A stretch of 64,000 nt of DNA, from NCBI GenBank assembly GCA_027627225.1, contig JAPFQT010000040.1, positions 62,001 to 126,000 of the forward strand, given 5' to 3'. The notes under the pieces were generated by a model. That model was not told the DNA's origin and searched no databases. It saw nothing but the letters and a program-made list of their open reading frames with translations. The translations under genes and the position numbers were made by a program. The stretch is from Congeria kusceri. Taxonomy: Eukaryota > Mollusca > Bivalvia > Myida > Dreissenidae. Below are positions 62,400 through 64,000 of this stretch, in pieces; the stretch's first letter is position 1; the number at the start of each line of letters is the position of its first letter.

Positions 62400-64000
62400 A
62401 ACAAGGTTTCCGCAATCTGAGATAAAAATCCATTGACGACATAGATCGTGTTTTTTTGGCCCTTTTCATATTTACATTTTGATATCAGAATATCTTACAA
62501 AGCAGAACAGTGCAGCTGGCTAAATGTTGTCATTTCTTCAAACATTATTGCTGATCAGTTTTATCAAATATCTCATTATGTACTATATATTTTTATTCAT
62601 TACTTAATGTATATATTTTAGAATAGGGTGTTTCTATCATCTAATATCATTTATAGTACAATAAGAAACCAATATTTCCTTGACATAATCCGTTTAAAGT
62701 TCAGTTCTATTAAAAAGCAATCTGAATGCATGTAGCAGCTTTTTGTACACATTCTTGTCAAAAGATGATACTGTATAGCGCAATATTTCTGCGGTGCCAA
62801 ATTTTGGCGTTTTCAGAAGTGTTTTGAATTGGCCATGTCATAAATTGGTGCAATTGGCAATAGCAGCCAAAATAAAAACCATTACCAGTCAATTTTTACC
62901 TAACTTTTGTTATGATAATAATGCAGAGAAAAGGTGTGATACTTGTGTAGCAGTTTCACACGTCCTGAAAGTCGGTATACACATATGTGTAATACACTTT
63001 AGAAGTAGAAGTATTTTATCTTTCATTGTAGTTTGCCACAGTTCAAACAAAATGTTATTCATAAAAGATAGTTCTTAAGTACATGTTGCTATGCATTTTT
63101 TCTCATACATCTTGTAATTGTGTTGTTGTTTTTTTGTTTTGTTTTTTAAATGTTCACCAATTCTAATATGTTCAATGGAAACATATGGGGACTGTATTTG
63201 ATTACTCTAACTTTGACCGTAATAAAGTTTTATTATAGGCAGGTTTTGTATTGGCGGTGTTTATAATTGGCGCTATCGTGGTTGACCGCCATATAGCCAA
63301 AATTAAACCCCCGCCAAAATTAGTACTTATAAGAGTACATTTTTGTATTGAATTGTATTGTCAAGAAATTATAGTGTAATTCTCAGAATCAGGTTTATAA
63401 CAGGTTTGCTATTCAGATCACTTGCAACAGCAATTCTTGATGAAGCTGCCAAACATGTGAGGCTGTTCGACATTGTAAAACATGAAAGCACTTCTATTTG
63501 CTTTATTGGCTTCAACAAGTAATAATTATTAGCACAGCCCCATGATTATTTAGAAATACAGACAGCAGTCTTGTGCAAAAAGATTTTCTTAAGTTTTTTT
63601 CAACTTGGTAGCCATGGTAACCAGAGAAATGCATCAACTAAATTTGAAAACATCTAACTGCATGCCAATTTTAAAAACTTCCACCTAGCTGTTTTTGATA
63701 TGTTTTAAATAATAATTATGAAGATGGCAACCAGCAAAGGAATAATCACAACATCACCTCTTTAAATTTTTTAGCATCTGGTTGTTTATTAAAATGACAA
63801 AATCATACTCTTTAAAACAGCCCCAAACATTGTAGTGCTAGCCACAACAAACAGAGTTTCATTATGTACCCTGTAAATCATTTTCTGTTCTCCATTGTAT
63901 TTTGATTTGAATTATACTTTCACTAGTCATAAAGCTATACTGAAGACACAGGAAGTGGGTCAAACTGACAGACACACAGACGGACAATGCAATCACTGAA
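62400..64000. other. Intergenic, no gene seen
   Basis: A 94-codon frame at 62794-63078 is unsupported. TTTTGGCG-type words near 62808 and 63240-63320 suggest scraps of a repeat, and CTGACAGACACACAGACGGA near 63967 looks like the start of another tetranucleotide-bearing element cut by the window end. Confidence 0.45.

Overview
This is eukaryotic, AT-rich, mostly non-coding DNA: introns with splice-like borders, non-LTR retrotransposons, tRNA-derived SINEs, many small inverted-repeat transposons and several minisatellites. The repeat style fits a bivalve mollusc: Helitron-like 'pearl' elements with ~160-bp core repeats and (GTCG/GTCC)n tracts, a SINE with a tRNA-Asn-like head, and the 25.2-kb foldback carrying AGCCTGTGCAG / CTGCACAGGCT. 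That last element makes me suspect a dreissenid mussel (inference from memory). No complete single-copy protein gene can be read.

Layout. 1-2.4 kb: intergenic with one inverted-repeat element. 2.4-5.1 kb: ~100 copies of a 26-bp minisatellite; a second array of the same family lies at 15.76-16.72 kb. 5.2-7 kb: two opposed copies of a foldback family. 7.7-10.2 kb: decayed LINE (+). 11.9-14.8 kb: a 2.86-kb element with ~0.9-kb inverted arms and a 5-bp target duplication. 15.6-19.1 kb: more minisatellites and a pearl-like element with a tetranucleotide tract. 20.75-24.5 kb: a nearly full-length LINE (-) with APE-type endonuclease, reverse transcriptase and C-terminal zinc knuckle, broken by one nonsense codon and one frameshift.

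26.1-37 kb is the most unusual stretch. A possible promoter/first exon with a consensus donor is followed by a tandemly duplicated series of exon-like modules. Each starts at a polypyrimidine-AG, carries GCAGACGACA, and often ends in ACGCATGCGCA. Two modules have internally expanded into 24-bp arrays and two into 23-bp arrays, and the series carries repeated reverse-strand SINEs. I read it as a fast-duplicating orphan transcript or lncRNA locus, or the remains of one.

37-47 kb: small DNA transposons (TTAA-target, hAT with an exact 8-bp duplication, 3-bp-TSD MITEs), trinucleotide tracts and pearl-like elements. 47.8-50.9 kb (+): exons of an unrecognised gene, two of them phase-compatible. 52.7-54 kb: two pearl-like elements (-). 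55.8-58.7 kb (-): candidate exons of another gene, including a triplicated exon-like block. 59-64 kb: intergenic with repeats, including a dispersed GCGATACTACGAA motif.
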